Assembly: GCA_016708905.1 (NCBI GenBank)
Contig: JADJEV010000002.1
Span: 62,001-126,000 of the forward strand
Direction: 5' to 3'
From: Candidatus Methylophosphatis roskildensis
GTDB taxonomy: Bacteria; Pseudomonadota; Gammaproteobacteria; Burkholderiales; Rhodocyclaceae
Length of the DNA stretch: 64,000 bases
Position numbers and translations under genes: made by a program. The notes under the pieces were generated by a model. It was not told where the DNA came from and ran no database searches. It saw only the letters and a program-made list of their open reading frames with translations. Shown here piece after piece: positions 26,745-35,163 of the stretch. The first letter of the stretch is position 1, and every line of letters starts with the position of its first letter.

Positions 26745-27722
26745 TCACGCGGAAGCGGATTTCGCGACGCGAAAGTTTATCACGACGAGCAGCATCACCA
26801 ATAGCGCAGCGCCCGCGTTGTGGGCCACCGCGACGGCCAGCGGCAGGCCGAACCAGACGCTGGACAGGCCGAGCAGGAATTGCAGCGCAATCAGCGCGAG
26901 CAACAACCGACCGTCGCGAGCGTAACCGGCGCGCATCAACAGTACGCCGAGCGCTATCAGGTAGGCCGCGAGGACGACGGCGCCCAGTCGGTGCGTCCAG
27001 TGAATTGCCGTCATGGCCGGCAAGGGCAGGATCGCGCCGTCGGCAGTCTGGCCGAGTTCGCGGACCAGGTGGAAGCCATGGCCGAAATCCATTTCCGGCA
27101 GCCAGCGACCCTGGCAGGTCGGCAGGTCGGTACAGGCGAGCCCCGCGTAATTCGTGCTGACCCATCCGCCGAGCAGAATCTGGCAGCTTAGCAGCACAAG
27201 TCCGACGCGCGCCGCCGTCCGCAAGCCGGAGGACACAGCGTGGGACGGCCGCCATTCGCTCTGGCGCATCCACAGCCATGTCAGCAAGGCCAGCGTAACC
27301 AGGCCACCGATCAGGTGGCCGGTCACGATGGCCGGCTTGAGCAGCATGGTCACCGTCCACTTGCCGAAAAAGCCTTGCAGTATGACGACCCCGACCAACG
27401 CGGTAGCCAGCCACGGCGACTGCCCCAGACGACCGCGTTGGCGCCACGCGAGACCGGCGATCACAATGATCAACACACCGAGCGAGGCCGCGAGGTAGCG
27501 ATGCACCATCTCCTTCCAGGCTTTGGCCATCGAAACCGGGCCCTGCGGCGCAGCGACGTAGGCCTCGTTGATGTGCTCGGCGGCATGGTGCGGCGTGAGC
27601 TTGCCATAGCAGCCCGGCCAGTCCGGGCATCCCAGACCGGCGTCAGACAAACGTACGTAGGCACCCAGCACCACGACGCACAGCGTAATGACAGTGGCGA
27701 AAAAAACGAGTTTGCGGAACAT
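26745..27722 (-). CDS. ctaA: haem A synthase
   Basis: A 325-residue CtaA/COX15 protein oxidising the C8 methyl of haem O to make haem A in the inner membrane. Conserved haem ligands are seen in GKWTVTMLLKPAIVTGHLIGG, HWTHRLGAVVL and AVAHNAGAALL. The first periplasmic loop carries CPDWPGCYG. It starts one base after the stop of the thioredoxin-like gene. Confidence 0.95.
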   Translation of the reverse strand: MFRKLVFFATVITLCVVVLGAYVRLSDAGLGCPDWPGCYGKLTPHHAAEHINEAYVAAPQGPVSMAKAWKEMVHRYLAASLGVLIIVIAGLAWRQRGRLGQSPWLATALVGVVILQGFFGKWTVTMLLKPAIVTGHLIGGLVTLALLTWLWMRQSEWRPSHAVSSGLRTAARVGLVLLSCQILLGGWVSTNYAGLACTDLPTCQGRWLPEMDFGHGFHLVRELGQTADGAILPLPAMTAIHWTHRLGAVVLAAYLIALGVLLMRAGYARDGRLLLALIALQFLLGLSSVWFGLPLAVAVAHNAGAALLVMLLVVINFRVAKSASA

Positions 27723-27723
27723 G

Positions 27724-28287
27724 TCAGCCTACGCGCGAAACCTTGAGAAGCCGCTCGAGATCCTTGAGCATGCGCTTGGGTTCGGGGTTCGGTGGGAATC
27801 TCAACATCAGGTTACCTAGCGGATCGATGGTCATGACAGCCTGCTCGGCCGAGCCGCCGGCATTCAGCTGGGCGAGGAGCGCCGAATTCTCGCCACGAAC
27901 AATGTGCAGACCGGGATGCTCGCTGCGCAAGCTGTCTTCCGGACGGCCTGCGTCGGTCAGCAGCCAGAGTCGTTCGACTCGGTCCATCTCCTTGCCGAGT
28001 GCCGTTCTCACCTGCCTCATGTAGTAGAGGGACTGGCGGCACGGCTCGTCGCAGGAAGAGTTTCCGGCATAGACGAGGATCCAGCGGCCGCGCAATTGCC
28101 CAAGCGAAAACGGCTGCCCATCATAGGCGGACATCGGCTCCTGCACAACCGGCTCGGGTTCGAGAAGGGTTCCGTAATTCGTGGTCTTGTCCGGCGTCCA
28201 TACATAGAACGCGAAATAGGATGCCACCACGGGCACCACGCAGACCAGGGCAATCAACAACAGGGTTTGTCGGCCAGTAAGTTTCAT
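27724..28287 (-). CDS. SCO-like thioredoxin-fold oxidase assembly protein
   Basis: A 187-residue protein with an N-terminal membrane anchor (about residues 9-28), then a thioredoxin-type fold. FSLGQLRGRWILVYAGNSSCDEPCRQSLYYMRQV places two cysteines as CDEPC, the CX3C spacing of SCO proteins. The usual SCO GYTxCPDVCP context and the terminal histidine region are absent or changed, so copper binding is uncertain. Encoded between surf1 and ctaA, the normal betaproteobacterial position. Confidence 0.82.
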   Translation of the reverse strand: MKLTGRQTLLLIALVCVVPVVASYFAFYVWTPDKTTNYGTLLEPEPVVQEPMSAYDGQPFSLGQLRGRWILVYAGNSSCDEPCRQSLYYMRQVRTALGKEMDRVERLWLLTDAGRPEDSLRSEHPGLHIVRGENSALLAQLNAGGSAEQAVMTIDPLGNLMLRFPPNPEPKRMLKDLERLLKVSRVG

Positions 28288-28297
28288 GGTTCCTGTT

Positions 28298-29014
28298 TCA
28301 CCGCTCCCTCATCCGTTTGCGGCCACGATAGATGTAGACCGCGAACGCGCAGGCCGTCGCGAAAGCCAATCCGAACCACTGGAGAGCGTAGCCACGATGC
28401 TTGTCGATGCCCAGATCGGGCCGATCCCACGTTCGCTCCAGGCCGTCATCGGCGTCCGAGGTCTGTAGCATCACGACGGGCTGCAGCGAAAGCCCGGTGG
28501 CTTCCCGAAACCGGTCGAGTGTGAGGTTCTGCCAGACCCGCCCCTGCGGCGGCGCACTCGACAGTTCGAACACCCGCGAAGCCGGAATCCGAAGCTCACC
28601 AACGACTTCCACCTCGCCCGACGGAGTCCGGATCTCCGGCTCACGCCGATCGGGGATCCCCGCTATCCAGCCCCGCTGTACCAGCAGGTGCGTGGTACTC
28701 CCATCGAGTCTTAGGGGCGTAACGACATAGTAGCCCGGGATTCCCCCGCGCACCTTGTTGTCGATCAGCACCGTACGGTTCGCAAGCCAAGTACCGTGTG
28801 CCCGCGCGCGCTGATACTCGACTTCCCTGGGATTGGCCGACGACGCACCGATGTCGATCGGGGCGCGCCCCCGTCCCTCGTCCAGCTTCGCCTGCATCGC
28901 CAGCTTCTGGGCTGCGCGGTCGAGCTGCCAGCTGCCGGCGACCACGCCCGTCACGATCAGCACGGTGCCTAGCAGCGCCGGGACGAGGCGTTTCACCCAA
29001 CGTTGTTGCGGCAT
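28298..29014 (-). CDS. SURF1 family cytochrome oxidase biogenesis protein
   Basis: A 238-residue protein with two membrane helices, one at each end, flanking a periplasmic domain. GSWQLDRAAQKLAMQAKLDEGR, the hallmark YYVVTPLRLDGSTTHLLVQRGWI and the final ALQWFGLAFATACAFAVYIY are SURF1 signatures. It assists haem A insertion into subunit I. The start at 29014 (MPQQRW) is preferred over a weaker in-frame ATG at 29038. First gene of the minus-strand assembly operon, divergent from the DUF2909 gene. Confidence 0.93.
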   Translation of the reverse strand: MPQQRWVKRLVPALLGTVLIVTGVVAGSWQLDRAAQKLAMQAKLDEGRGRAPIDIGASSANPREVEYQRARAHGTWLANRTVLIDNKVRGGIPGYYVVTPLRLDGSTTHLLVQRGWIAGIPDRREPEIRTPSGEVEVVGELRIPASRVFELSSAPPQGRVWQNLTLDRFREATGLSLQPVVMLQTSDADDGLERTWDRPDLGIDKHRGYALQWFGLAFATACAFAVYIYRGRKRMRER

Positions 29015-29077
29015 TCGGCTGGAGTACCCGGGCAGCAACGAGTAAACTTGGCGATTGGATCCGCGTAATCACTTCCC

Positions 29078-29281
29078 ATGCGACTCGTCGTTATCGTGTT
29101 CCTGTTGCTCATCGTTGCCAGCCTCGGCTCCGCACTCATGTTCCTGTTCAAGGATCGCGGCGACCCGGAGGTGAGTCGCCGCATGGCGAAAGCGCTGGCA
29201 TTGCGCGTCGGACTTTCGATCGCCCTGTTCCTGATGCTGATGGGCGGCTACTACTTCGGTTTACTCACCGGTCGCTTGTAA
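29078..29281 (+). CDS. twin-transmembrane protein DUF2909
   Basis: A 67-residue protein with two helices (residues 3-24 and 43-62) joined by FKDRGDPEVSRRMAKALALR, the DUF2909 pattern. Found beside coxC and surf1 in many betaproteobacteria, probably an oxidase assembly or stability factor. It is the only plus-strand gene in this oxidase region. Confidence 0.85.
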   Translation: MRLVVIVFLLLIVASLGSALMFLFKDRGDPEVSRRMAKALALRVGLSIALFLMLMGGYYFGLLTGRL

Positions 29282-29289
29282 TCGTGCTC

Positions 29290-29317
29290 AAGAAAAGCGC
29301 CGCATTTCCAGCGGCGC
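29290..29317 (-). terminator. intrinsic terminator of the coxBAC operon
   Basis: Reading the minus strand, GCGCCGC, a seven-base loop and GCGGCGC form a perfect 7-bp GC stem, followed by TTTTCTT. It lies 91 bp after the coxC stop. It stands eight bases past the plus-strand DUF2909 stop but lacks a T-run in that direction. Confidence 0.8.
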
Positions 29318-29407
29318 GACCGTTCGTACCCCATGCTTCTTGTGTCGCCTTGGTTTATCGGGGCGTCTCCTCCACCGTTCCTCCGGGAACTGTCCTTATC
29401 AGATCAA

Positions 29408-30265
29408 CTACAGCCAGTAGACGACGACGAACAGGAAGAGCCAGACGACGTCGACAAAGTGCCAGTACCAGGCCACGGCTTCGAACGCGAAGTGATGGTC
29501 GGGCTTGAAATGACCTTTCATGACGCGCAGCAGGATCACGATCAGCATCGTCGCGCCGATGGTCACGTGGAGTCCGTGAAATCCTGTCAGCATGAAGAAG
29601 GTGGACCCGAAAATGCCCGAACTCAAGCGCAGATTGAGCTCACTGTATGCGTGTGCGTACTCCAAGATCTGCAGCCCGAGAAATGTCAGGCCCAGCGCGA
29701 TGGTCAGGAAGAGGCCCAGTTTCAGTTGCCCACGGTTGTTGTTGATCAGTCCCCAGTGCGCCCAGGTCAGGGTTGCGCCTGACGTCAGCAGCAACAGAGT
29801 ATTGATCGCGGGAATGCCCCAGGCCCCGATTGGCGTAAAGGGGTCGACAATGCTTCCCGGCGACACCTTGATTGGCCACTGCGCGGAAAAATCGCCCCAC
29901 AGGAACTGCTGATGGTCCAGGCTCGACAGGTCGGGCAGGGCGATCACGCGCACATAGAACAAGGCCCCGAAAAACCCGGCAAAGAACATGACCTCGGAGA
30001 AGATGAACCACCCCATGCTCCAGCGGAACGACACGTCGACGTTCTTGCCGTAGTCGCCCCCTTCGGATTCCCGGATGACCTGCCCGAACCAGCCGAACAG
30101 CATGTAGACGAGGGTGGCGAATCCCAGCGCGAGGATCATCGGGCCGGCGCTGACCTTGTTCATCCAGAACACGGCCCCGAATGCCATCAGCAGCAAAGCG
30201 ACCGATCCGAATATCGGATAGCGAGAAGGCTCAGGCACGAAGTACTTTTCTATTTGATGAGTCAT
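29408..30265 (-). CDS. coxC: cytochrome c oxidase subunit III
   Basis: A 285-residue membrane subunit of the aa3 oxidase with about seven helices. Recognised by GWFIFSEVMFFAGFFGALFY, the conserved glutamate of subunit III in SEVMFF, GFHGLHVTIGA and EAVAWYWHFVDVVWLFLFVVVYWL at the C-terminus. Last gene of the coxBAC operon, 24 bp after DUF2970. Confidence 0.97.
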   Translation of the reverse strand: MTHQIEKYFVPEPSRYPIFGSVALLLMAFGAVFWMNKVSAGPMILALGFATLVYMLFGWFGQVIRESEGGDYGKNVDVSFRWSMGWFIFSEVMFFAGFFGALFYVRVIALPDLSSLDHQQFLWGDFSAQWPIKVSPGSIVDPFTPIGAWGIPAINTLLLLTSGATLTWAHWGLINNNRGQLKLGLFLTIALGLTFLGLQILEYAHAYSELNLRLSSGIFGSTFFMLTGFHGLHVTIGATMLIVILLRVMKGHFKPDHHFAFEAVAWYWHFVDVVWLFLFVVVYWL

Positions 30266-30289
30266 CCGATCTCTCCCCTCCGGATAGGC

Positions 30290-30502
30290 CTACTGTGATA
30301 CGACGAATCTGACGACGAGCACGATGGTGAGCACGAACACGATCGCCGCCAAAACACCGGCAATGACGACGTACACCGGGTTGAGCGACGTGGCATCCTG
30401 CTGATAGTCCTTGCGCTTGCGGACGCCCGCGAACGACCAGAGCACCGCTCTGACGGTCGAAAGGAATCCGGCGCGACGAGGGGGGCCAGCGTTTTCACTC
30501 AA
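30290..30502 (-). CDS. DUF2970 small membrane protein
   Basis: A 70-residue protein with the DUF2970 core STVRAVLWSFAGVRKRKDYQQD, followed by one membrane helix (VYVVIAGVLAAIVFVLTIVLVVRF). The TTG at 30502 overlaps the ctaG stop (TTGA); no ATG or GTG is available in that interval. Standard member of betaproteobacterial cox operons. Confidence 0.85.
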   Translation of the reverse strand: MSENAGPPRRAGFLSTVRAVLWSFAGVRKRKDYQQDATSLNPVYVVIAGVLAAIVFVLTIVLVVRFVVSQ

Positions 30503-31065
30503 CTCGTCCGACCTTGCGATGCCGGTGCCCGCGGGGGCGTGCCCGCCGATCCTTCCACCTCGAAGAACGTGTACGACAAGGTAATCGTGCCGACGTCCGC
30601 CGGCAACGCCGGATCGACCACGAACGTAACCGGCATCTGGCGCCTTTCCCCCGCGGCGAGCGTCTGCTTGTTGAAGCAGAAGCACTCCATCTTGCGGAAA
30701 TACTGCGCCGCATGCTGCGGCCCGTAGCTCGGGATTGCCTGGCCGGAAACCGGCCGATCCCGGGTATTCACCACTTCGTAACTGATCGTCTTGAGCTCGC
30801 CCGGATGGACCGTGACGCTGGCTTCCAGCGGCCGGAAGCGCCATGGCATGTCGTGTGTATTGGCATCGAACTCGATGATCACCGACCGCGAAAGATCGAC
30901 CTGTGTGTTGGTCACCGTATCGGGCTGGAGCAGATTGTTGATGCCGGCGACCTGACAGATCTTTTCGTAGAAGGGGACCAGCGCGAACCCGAATCCGAAC
31001 ATGCCGAGCGCGATCACGGCCAGCTTCAACAACATCTTGCGATTGTCGGGCGCGGTGGTTCTCAT
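30499..31065 (-). CDS. ctaG: cytochrome c oxidase assembly protein CtaG/Cox11
   Basis: A 188-residue copper chaperone that delivers CuB to subunit I. One N-terminal anchor (about residues 11-30), then a periplasmic domain with the copper-binding CFCF in MECFCFNKQTLAAGE and PVTFVVDPALP. Typical length. Downstream DUF2970 is translationally coupled. Confidence 0.96.
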   Translation of the reverse strand: MRTTAPDNRKMLLKLAVIALGMFGFGFALVPFYEKICQVAGINNLLQPDTVTNTQVDLSRSVIIEFDANTHDMPWRFRPLEASVTVHPGELKTISYEVVNTRDRPVSGQAIPSYGPQHAAQYFRKMECFCFNKQTLAAGERRQMPVTFVVDPALPADVGTITLSYTFFEVEGSAGTPPRAPASQGRTS

Positions 31066-31081
31066 GCGAAGTGCTCTTTGG

Positions 31082-31216
31082 TCACTTTCCGAAGAGCCAC
31101 ACCTTCAGCACGATGCCGAAGAAGAACACCGCAACGACGGACAGCAGCACGAGCGCAGTGCGCTTGTTGGACCGCCCGCCCATGCCGCCTCCCGCTCCCA
31201 CGCTTGCCTCGGACAT
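31082..31216 (-). CDS. cytochrome oxidase small assembly protein (44 aa)
   Basis: A very short gene reading MSEASVGAGGGMGGRSNKRT followed by one membrane helix and ending LKVWLFGK. It fits exactly between coxA (three bases upstream) and ctaG (16 bases downstream), where betaproteobacterial cox operons carry a small assembly protein. The RSNKRTALVLLSVVAVFFFG core is typical. Confidence 0.85.
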   Translation of the reverse strand: MSEASVGAGGGMGGRSNKRTALVLLSVVAVFFFGIVLKVWLFGK

Positions 31217-31219
31217 CGC

Positions 31220-32812
31220 TTACTTGACGACCGGGGCGGTTTCGAAGGTGTGGTAGGGCGCCGGCGAAGGCACGGTCCATTCGAGCCCGTCTGCACTGTC
31301 CCACACTCGCGCGGCCGCCTTTTTGCCGCCCTTGATGCACTTGAGAACAATGACCAGAAAGATCAGTTGCGAAAACCCAAACCCGAACGCGCCGACCGAT
31401 GCGATTGCGTTGAAATCCGTGAATTGAACCGCATAGTCGGGAATCCGCCGCGGCATGCCCGCCAGGCCGAGGAAATGCATCGGGAAGAAGGTGACATTGA
31501 AGAAGACCATCGAACACCAGAAATGCAGCTTGCCCAGCCCTTCGTCATACATGTGACCAGTCCACTTCGGTATCCAGTAGTAGGCCCCGGCGAACAATGC
31601 GAACAGCGAACCGGCAACCAGTACGTAGTGGAAGTGCGCTACCACGTAGTAGGTATCCTGGATCTGAACGTCGATAGGCGTGATCGCACATATCAGCCCG
31701 GTGAAACCGCCGATGGTGAACACGAAGATGAAGCCCACCGCGAACAGCATCGGTGTCTCGAAGGTCAGCGAACCCTTCCACATGGTGGCGATCCAATTGA
31801 AAACCTTGACGCCGGTGGGCACCGCGATCAGCATGGTGGCATACATGAAGAACAACTGCCCGGCCGCCGGCATGCCGGTGGTAAACATGTGGTGCGCCCA
31901 GACGATGAACGAGAGGATCGCGATCGATGCCGTCGCATACACCATCGACGCGTAGCCGAACAGCGGCTTGCGGGCGAAGGTCGGGATGATCTGCGAGATG
32001 ATGCCGAAAGCCGGCAGAATCATGATGTACACCTCGGGGTGCCCGAAGAACCAGAACACGTGCTGATAAAGCACGGGGTCTCCGCCGCCGGCGGCATTGA
32101 AGAAGCTGGTTCCGAAGTGACGATCGGTCAGCAGCATGGTCACCGCGCCGGCAAGAACCGGCATCACCGCGATCAGCAGGTAGGCCGTGATCAGCCAGGT
32201 CCAGCAGAACAGCGGCATCTTCATCAAGGTCATGCCGGGCGCGCGCATGTTGAGAATCGTCGTAACGATGTTGATCGCCCCCATGATCGACGAGGCGCCC
32301 ATGATGTGCACCGCGAAGATCAGCATGTCCATTCCCATGCCCATCTGCACAGACAAGGGCGCATACAGCGTCCAGCCTGCGGCAGAAGCCCCACCCGGCG
32401 CGAAGAATGAGCCGATCAGCAGGATCGCCGCGACCGGCAGCAACCAGAACGACCAGTTGTTCATCCGCGCGAATGCCATGTCAGGCGCGCCGATCATCAG
32501 CGGGATCTGCCAGTTGGCGAAGCCGACGAAGGCCGGCATGATCGCGCCGAAGACCATCACCAGGCCATGCATGGTCGTGAGCTGATTGAAAAACTCCGGC
32601 TGGACGATCTGTAGCCCCGGCTGGAACAACTCGGCACGGATTGTCAGCGCCATCACGCCGCCGGACAGGAACATGATGAACGAGAACCACAGGTACAGCG
32701 TGCCGATGTCCTTGTGATTGGTGGTGGCGATCCAGCGCATGATCCCCGTCGGGTGATGCGCGTGATCGTCGTGTCCGTGGCCGTGAGCGGGGTCGTGTGC
32801 GATCGAACTCAT
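31220..32812 (-). CDS. coxA: cytochrome c oxidase subunit I
   Basis: A 530-residue catalytic subunit of the aa3 oxidase with 12 helices. The haem-copper ligands are visible: MHGLVMVFGAIMPAFVGFAN (low-spin haem histidine), WFFGHPEVYIMILPAFG (CuB histidine and cross-linked tyrosine), WAHHMFTTG (two CuB histidines) and YYVVAHFHYVLVAG (two haem histidines). The N-terminus is histidine-rich (HDPAHGHGHDDHAHH). Follows coxB. Confidence 0.98.
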   Translation of the reverse strand: MSSIAHDPAHGHGHDDHAHHPTGIMRWIATTNHKDIGTLYLWFSFIMFLSGGVMALTIRAELFQPGLQIVQPEFFNQLTTMHGLVMVFGAIMPAFVGFANWQIPLMIGAPDMAFARMNNWSFWLLPVAAILLIGSFFAPGGASAAGWTLYAPLSVQMGMGMDMLIFAVHIMGASSIMGAINIVTTILNMRAPGMTLMKMPLFCWTWLITAYLLIAVMPVLAGAVTMLLTDRHFGTSFFNAAGGGDPVLYQHVFWFFGHPEVYIMILPAFGIISQIIPTFARKPLFGYASMVYATASIAILSFIVWAHHMFTTGMPAAGQLFFMYATMLIAVPTGVKVFNWIATMWKGSLTFETPMLFAVGFIFVFTIGGFTGLICAITPIDVQIQDTYYVVAHFHYVLVAGSLFALFAGAYYWIPKWTGHMYDEGLGKLHFWCSMVFFNVTFFPMHFLGLAGMPRRIPDYAVQFTDFNAIASVGAFGFGFSQLIFLVIVLKCIKGGKKAAARVWDSADGLEWTVPSPAPYHTFETAPVVK

Positions 32813-32870
32813 GCTGGTTACTCCTGTCCCGTGTTCGGATATTTCTGCTGGGTAATGATCGAGTTGGCTG

Positions 32871-34436
32871 TCAGCTCGCTGGATTGATCTCGACGCGACG
32901 CGCCTCCCTGTTGTCGCCGCCGCCGGTGACAGCCTCGGGCTTCTTCATGTGGATGCGGTCCTCCGCAATCCCGGCACCCGCGAGCGCGTCGCGAACGGCC
33001 TTTGCGCGCTCCTTGGCCAGTTCGAGGTTCTTGTCGAGGCTGCCCGATTGATCAGTGTAGCCAGTGATGTCGACCTTGGCCTCCGGCTTGGCTGCAAGAA
33101 ACTCGGCAACCGCCTTTACTGCATCCATCGCGTCGGCCGGGAGAGCAGCCTTTCCAACCCGAAAATAGAGCTTCGCCGGCAGCGCATCGCTTGCAGCCGT
33201 AGTTGCGGACTCTGTTGGCGCCTCCTTGGCCAGCGCCGGCATAGGCGATGCCGCGAGTTGCGCGCCGCCGCGCGCTGCCTTGATGTCGGATGGCTGCACC
33301 ATGTCCCCGACGGCATTGCCCCAGTTGTTGCGCTCGAAGGTGACGACCGCCGCGATCTCGGTATCCGACAACTGCTTCCACGCCGCCATCGCGGTGCCGG
33401 CCTTGCCGTTCAGGACGATTCCAACGTGCTCGGCAATCGGGCCGGTGGCGATCTTGGATCCATCCAGCGCCGGAAACGCTGGCGCAAGACCCTTGCCGCT
33501 TGCCTGGTGGCAGGCGACGCAGTTGGCGTCATAGGCTTTCTGGCCCTTCGCCTTCAACTCGGCCAGCGTGTACTTCTTCGAAGGGTCTTCCGCCACGGCA
33601 GCGGCGACCTTCTTGCGTTCAGCAACCCAGGTCGCGTATTTCTCGGCCGACACGACATGCACTTCGATCGGCATGAATCCGTGGTCCTTGCCGCACAGCT
33701 CCGCGCAGTTGCCGCGATAGATGCCTTCCTTGTCGGCCCTGAACCAGGTGTCGCGAATAAATCCAGGAATCGCATCCTGCTTGACGGCAAACGCCGGTAC
33801 CCACCAGGCGTGAATCACGTCGTTGGCGGTCGTCAGAATCCGGATCTTCTTGCCAACCGGAACCACCAGCGGATCATCCACCTCCAGCAAATAGGACGAC
33901 TGACTGCGCTCGCTCTGCTTGCCGCCGTCGATCTGATCGCGCGGCGTGCTCAGGTTGGATACCAGCCGGATCCCCTCGCCTTCGCCTTTGAGATAGTCGT
34001 ATCCCCATTTCCACTGGTAGCCGGTTGCCTTGATCGTGATGTCGGAATTCGACGTGTCCTTCATCGCGAGCACGGTTTTGGTCGCCGGCCAGGCCATCCC
34101 GAGGAGGATAAATACGGGAATGATCGTCCAGAGAACTTCGACCGTGGTGTTTTCGTGCCACTGCGCCGCCACCGCGCCCTTTGACTTGCGGTGCGCATAG
34201 ATGGAATAGAACATCACGCCGAAGACGGCGACGAAGATCACCAGGCAAACCACCATCATGATGGTATGCAGGTCGTAGACCTGCTGGGCGATCTGTGTGA
34301 CCGGAGTCTGCAGGTTGTAGCGGCTGTCGGTCGCATACGCCGAACTGGCCAGGAACAAGCCTCCGGCTCCCAGGGATGCGGCAACAGAAGTGCCAAAAGG
34401 TGCCGCGATTCGCCGAATCAACCTGCCAACTGTCAT
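32871..34436 (-). CDS. coxB: cytochrome c oxidase subunit II fused to cytochrome c and OmpA-like domain
   Basis: A 521-residue protein, longer than the usual subunit II. Residues 1-36 are a signal-like segment, two membrane helices follow (about 55-80 and 98-122), then the CuA domain with H209, C244, C248, H252 and M255 (CAELCGKDHGFM). A cytochrome c domain has CVACH at 306-310. From about 423 comes an OmpA-like peptidoglycan-binding domain (LYFRVGKAALP, DITGYTDQSG, RRVEI). The oxidase may thus be tethered to the cell wall. The gene lies 49 bp after DUF2244 and 58 bp before coxA. Confidence 0.95.
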   Translation of the reverse strand: MTVGRLIRRIAAPFGTSVAASLGAGGLFLASSAYATDSRYNLQTPVTQIAQQVYDLHTIMMVVCLVIFVAVFGVMFYSIYAHRKSKGAVAAQWHENTTVEVLWTIIPVFILLGMAWPATKTVLAMKDTSNSDITIKATGYQWKWGYDYLKGEGEGIRLVSNLSTPRDQIDGGKQSERSQSSYLLEVDDPLVVPVGKKIRILTTANDVIHAWWVPAFAVKQDAIPGFIRDTWFRADKEGIYRGNCAELCGKDHGFMPIEVHVVSAEKYATWVAERKKVAAAVAEDPSKKYTLAELKAKGQKAYDANCVACHQASGKGLAPAFPALDGSKIATGPIAEHVGIVLNGKAGTAMAAWKQLSDTEIAAVVTFERNNWGNAVGDMVQPSDIKAARGGAQLAASPMPALAKEAPTESATTAASDALPAKLYFRVGKAALPADAMDAVKAVAEFLAAKPEAKVDITGYTDQSGSLDKNLELAKERAKAVRDALAGAGIAEDRIHMKKPEAVTGGGDNREARRVEINPAS

Positions 34437-34485
34437 CGATGTAGCCCCGTTTGTGTAAATTCGTCCTTGCTGCCGGAACCAACCG

Positions 34486-34977
34486 CTATGCGGTCAGTCG
34501 CAGCCACCGCCCCAGTTCGTGAGCCAGTTTCTGCCGGTCCGCGCCGTCCAGGTGCCGGCCAATCTCCAACTCCTGCCCTCGCGAGCGCAGCGCAAGCCGC
34601 GTCGCGCTCGGCGCATCACGCACGATCAGTCGCACCCAGGCCCGGTTGAACAGATGGCAGCGCACGCAGTCGCCATTGCAAACCTCGACCTCGATTTCGC
34701 CGGCGCCGACACTGATTCGCTCGTAGTCTGCCGCATGACGCGCATAGCAGACGAACGCAATCGCGAGCGTGACGAGTTCAATTCCTGCGAAAGGCAAAAC
34801 CATCCATGCGCCATGGGAGGCGAAGCCGATGCCGATCAGCAATGAGACGGTGGCAATGACCGTGAAGGAACCTATCAGTCCCTGCGGGCTGATGGAACAA
34901 TTGCGCCGCGCGATGTAGCAGGCGCCATTATCTCCATGGTTGCGAGCGTCGAGCATCCCGGTGAGCGACTCATGCAC
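34486..34977 (-). CDS. DUF2244 membrane protein
   Basis: A 163-residue protein with two central helices (about residues 35-78) and hydrophilic ends, matching DUF2244. It begins the cox operon. The sequence CVRCH is in its soluble C-terminal part, probably cytoplasmic, so haem attachment is not expected. The C-terminus ELGRWLRLTA is typical of family members. Confidence 0.85.
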   Translation of the reverse strand: MHESLTGMLDARNHGDNGACYIARRNCSISPQGLIGSFTVIATVSLLIGIGFASHGAWMVLPFAGIELVTLAIAFVCYARHAADYERISVGAGEIEVEVCNGDCVRCHLFNRAWVRLIVRDAPSATRLALRSRGQELEIGRHLDGADRQKLAHELGRWLRLTA

Positions 34978-35074
34978 TCCCTCCGGCGCGTCAGTTCTTC
35001 AATGCTCTGTGGCAGCCTGTTGCGTCGGGTGCGCCGAATCATGCCACAGCATCGACTGGCCCAGCAAGAAGGAA

Positions 35075-35088
35075 TTGACCTGCGTCAA
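35075..35088. promoter_or_regulatory. candidate FNR/Anr-type box
   Basis: TTGAC, four bases and GTCAA form a perfect palindrome with the spacing of FNR/Anr/CRP-family sites (TTGAT-N4-ATCAA). It lies about 98-112 bp before the DUF2244 gene that heads the aa3 oxidase operon, so oxygen-dependent control is plausible. It is 76 bp past the mpl stop. Confidence 0.45.
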
Positions 35089-35163
35089 GCTGTGGCCTCG
35101 CGGCGCATGCTAAATGGCCGCACCCGATCGAATGACAACCGGGACGAAAAAGCCTGGCGACAG

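Noticed and set aside
34486..34977. CVRCH in the DUF2244 protein as a haem c site
   Set aside because: No signal peptide, and the motif is in a tail predicted to be cytoplasmic, so haem attachment is unlikely.
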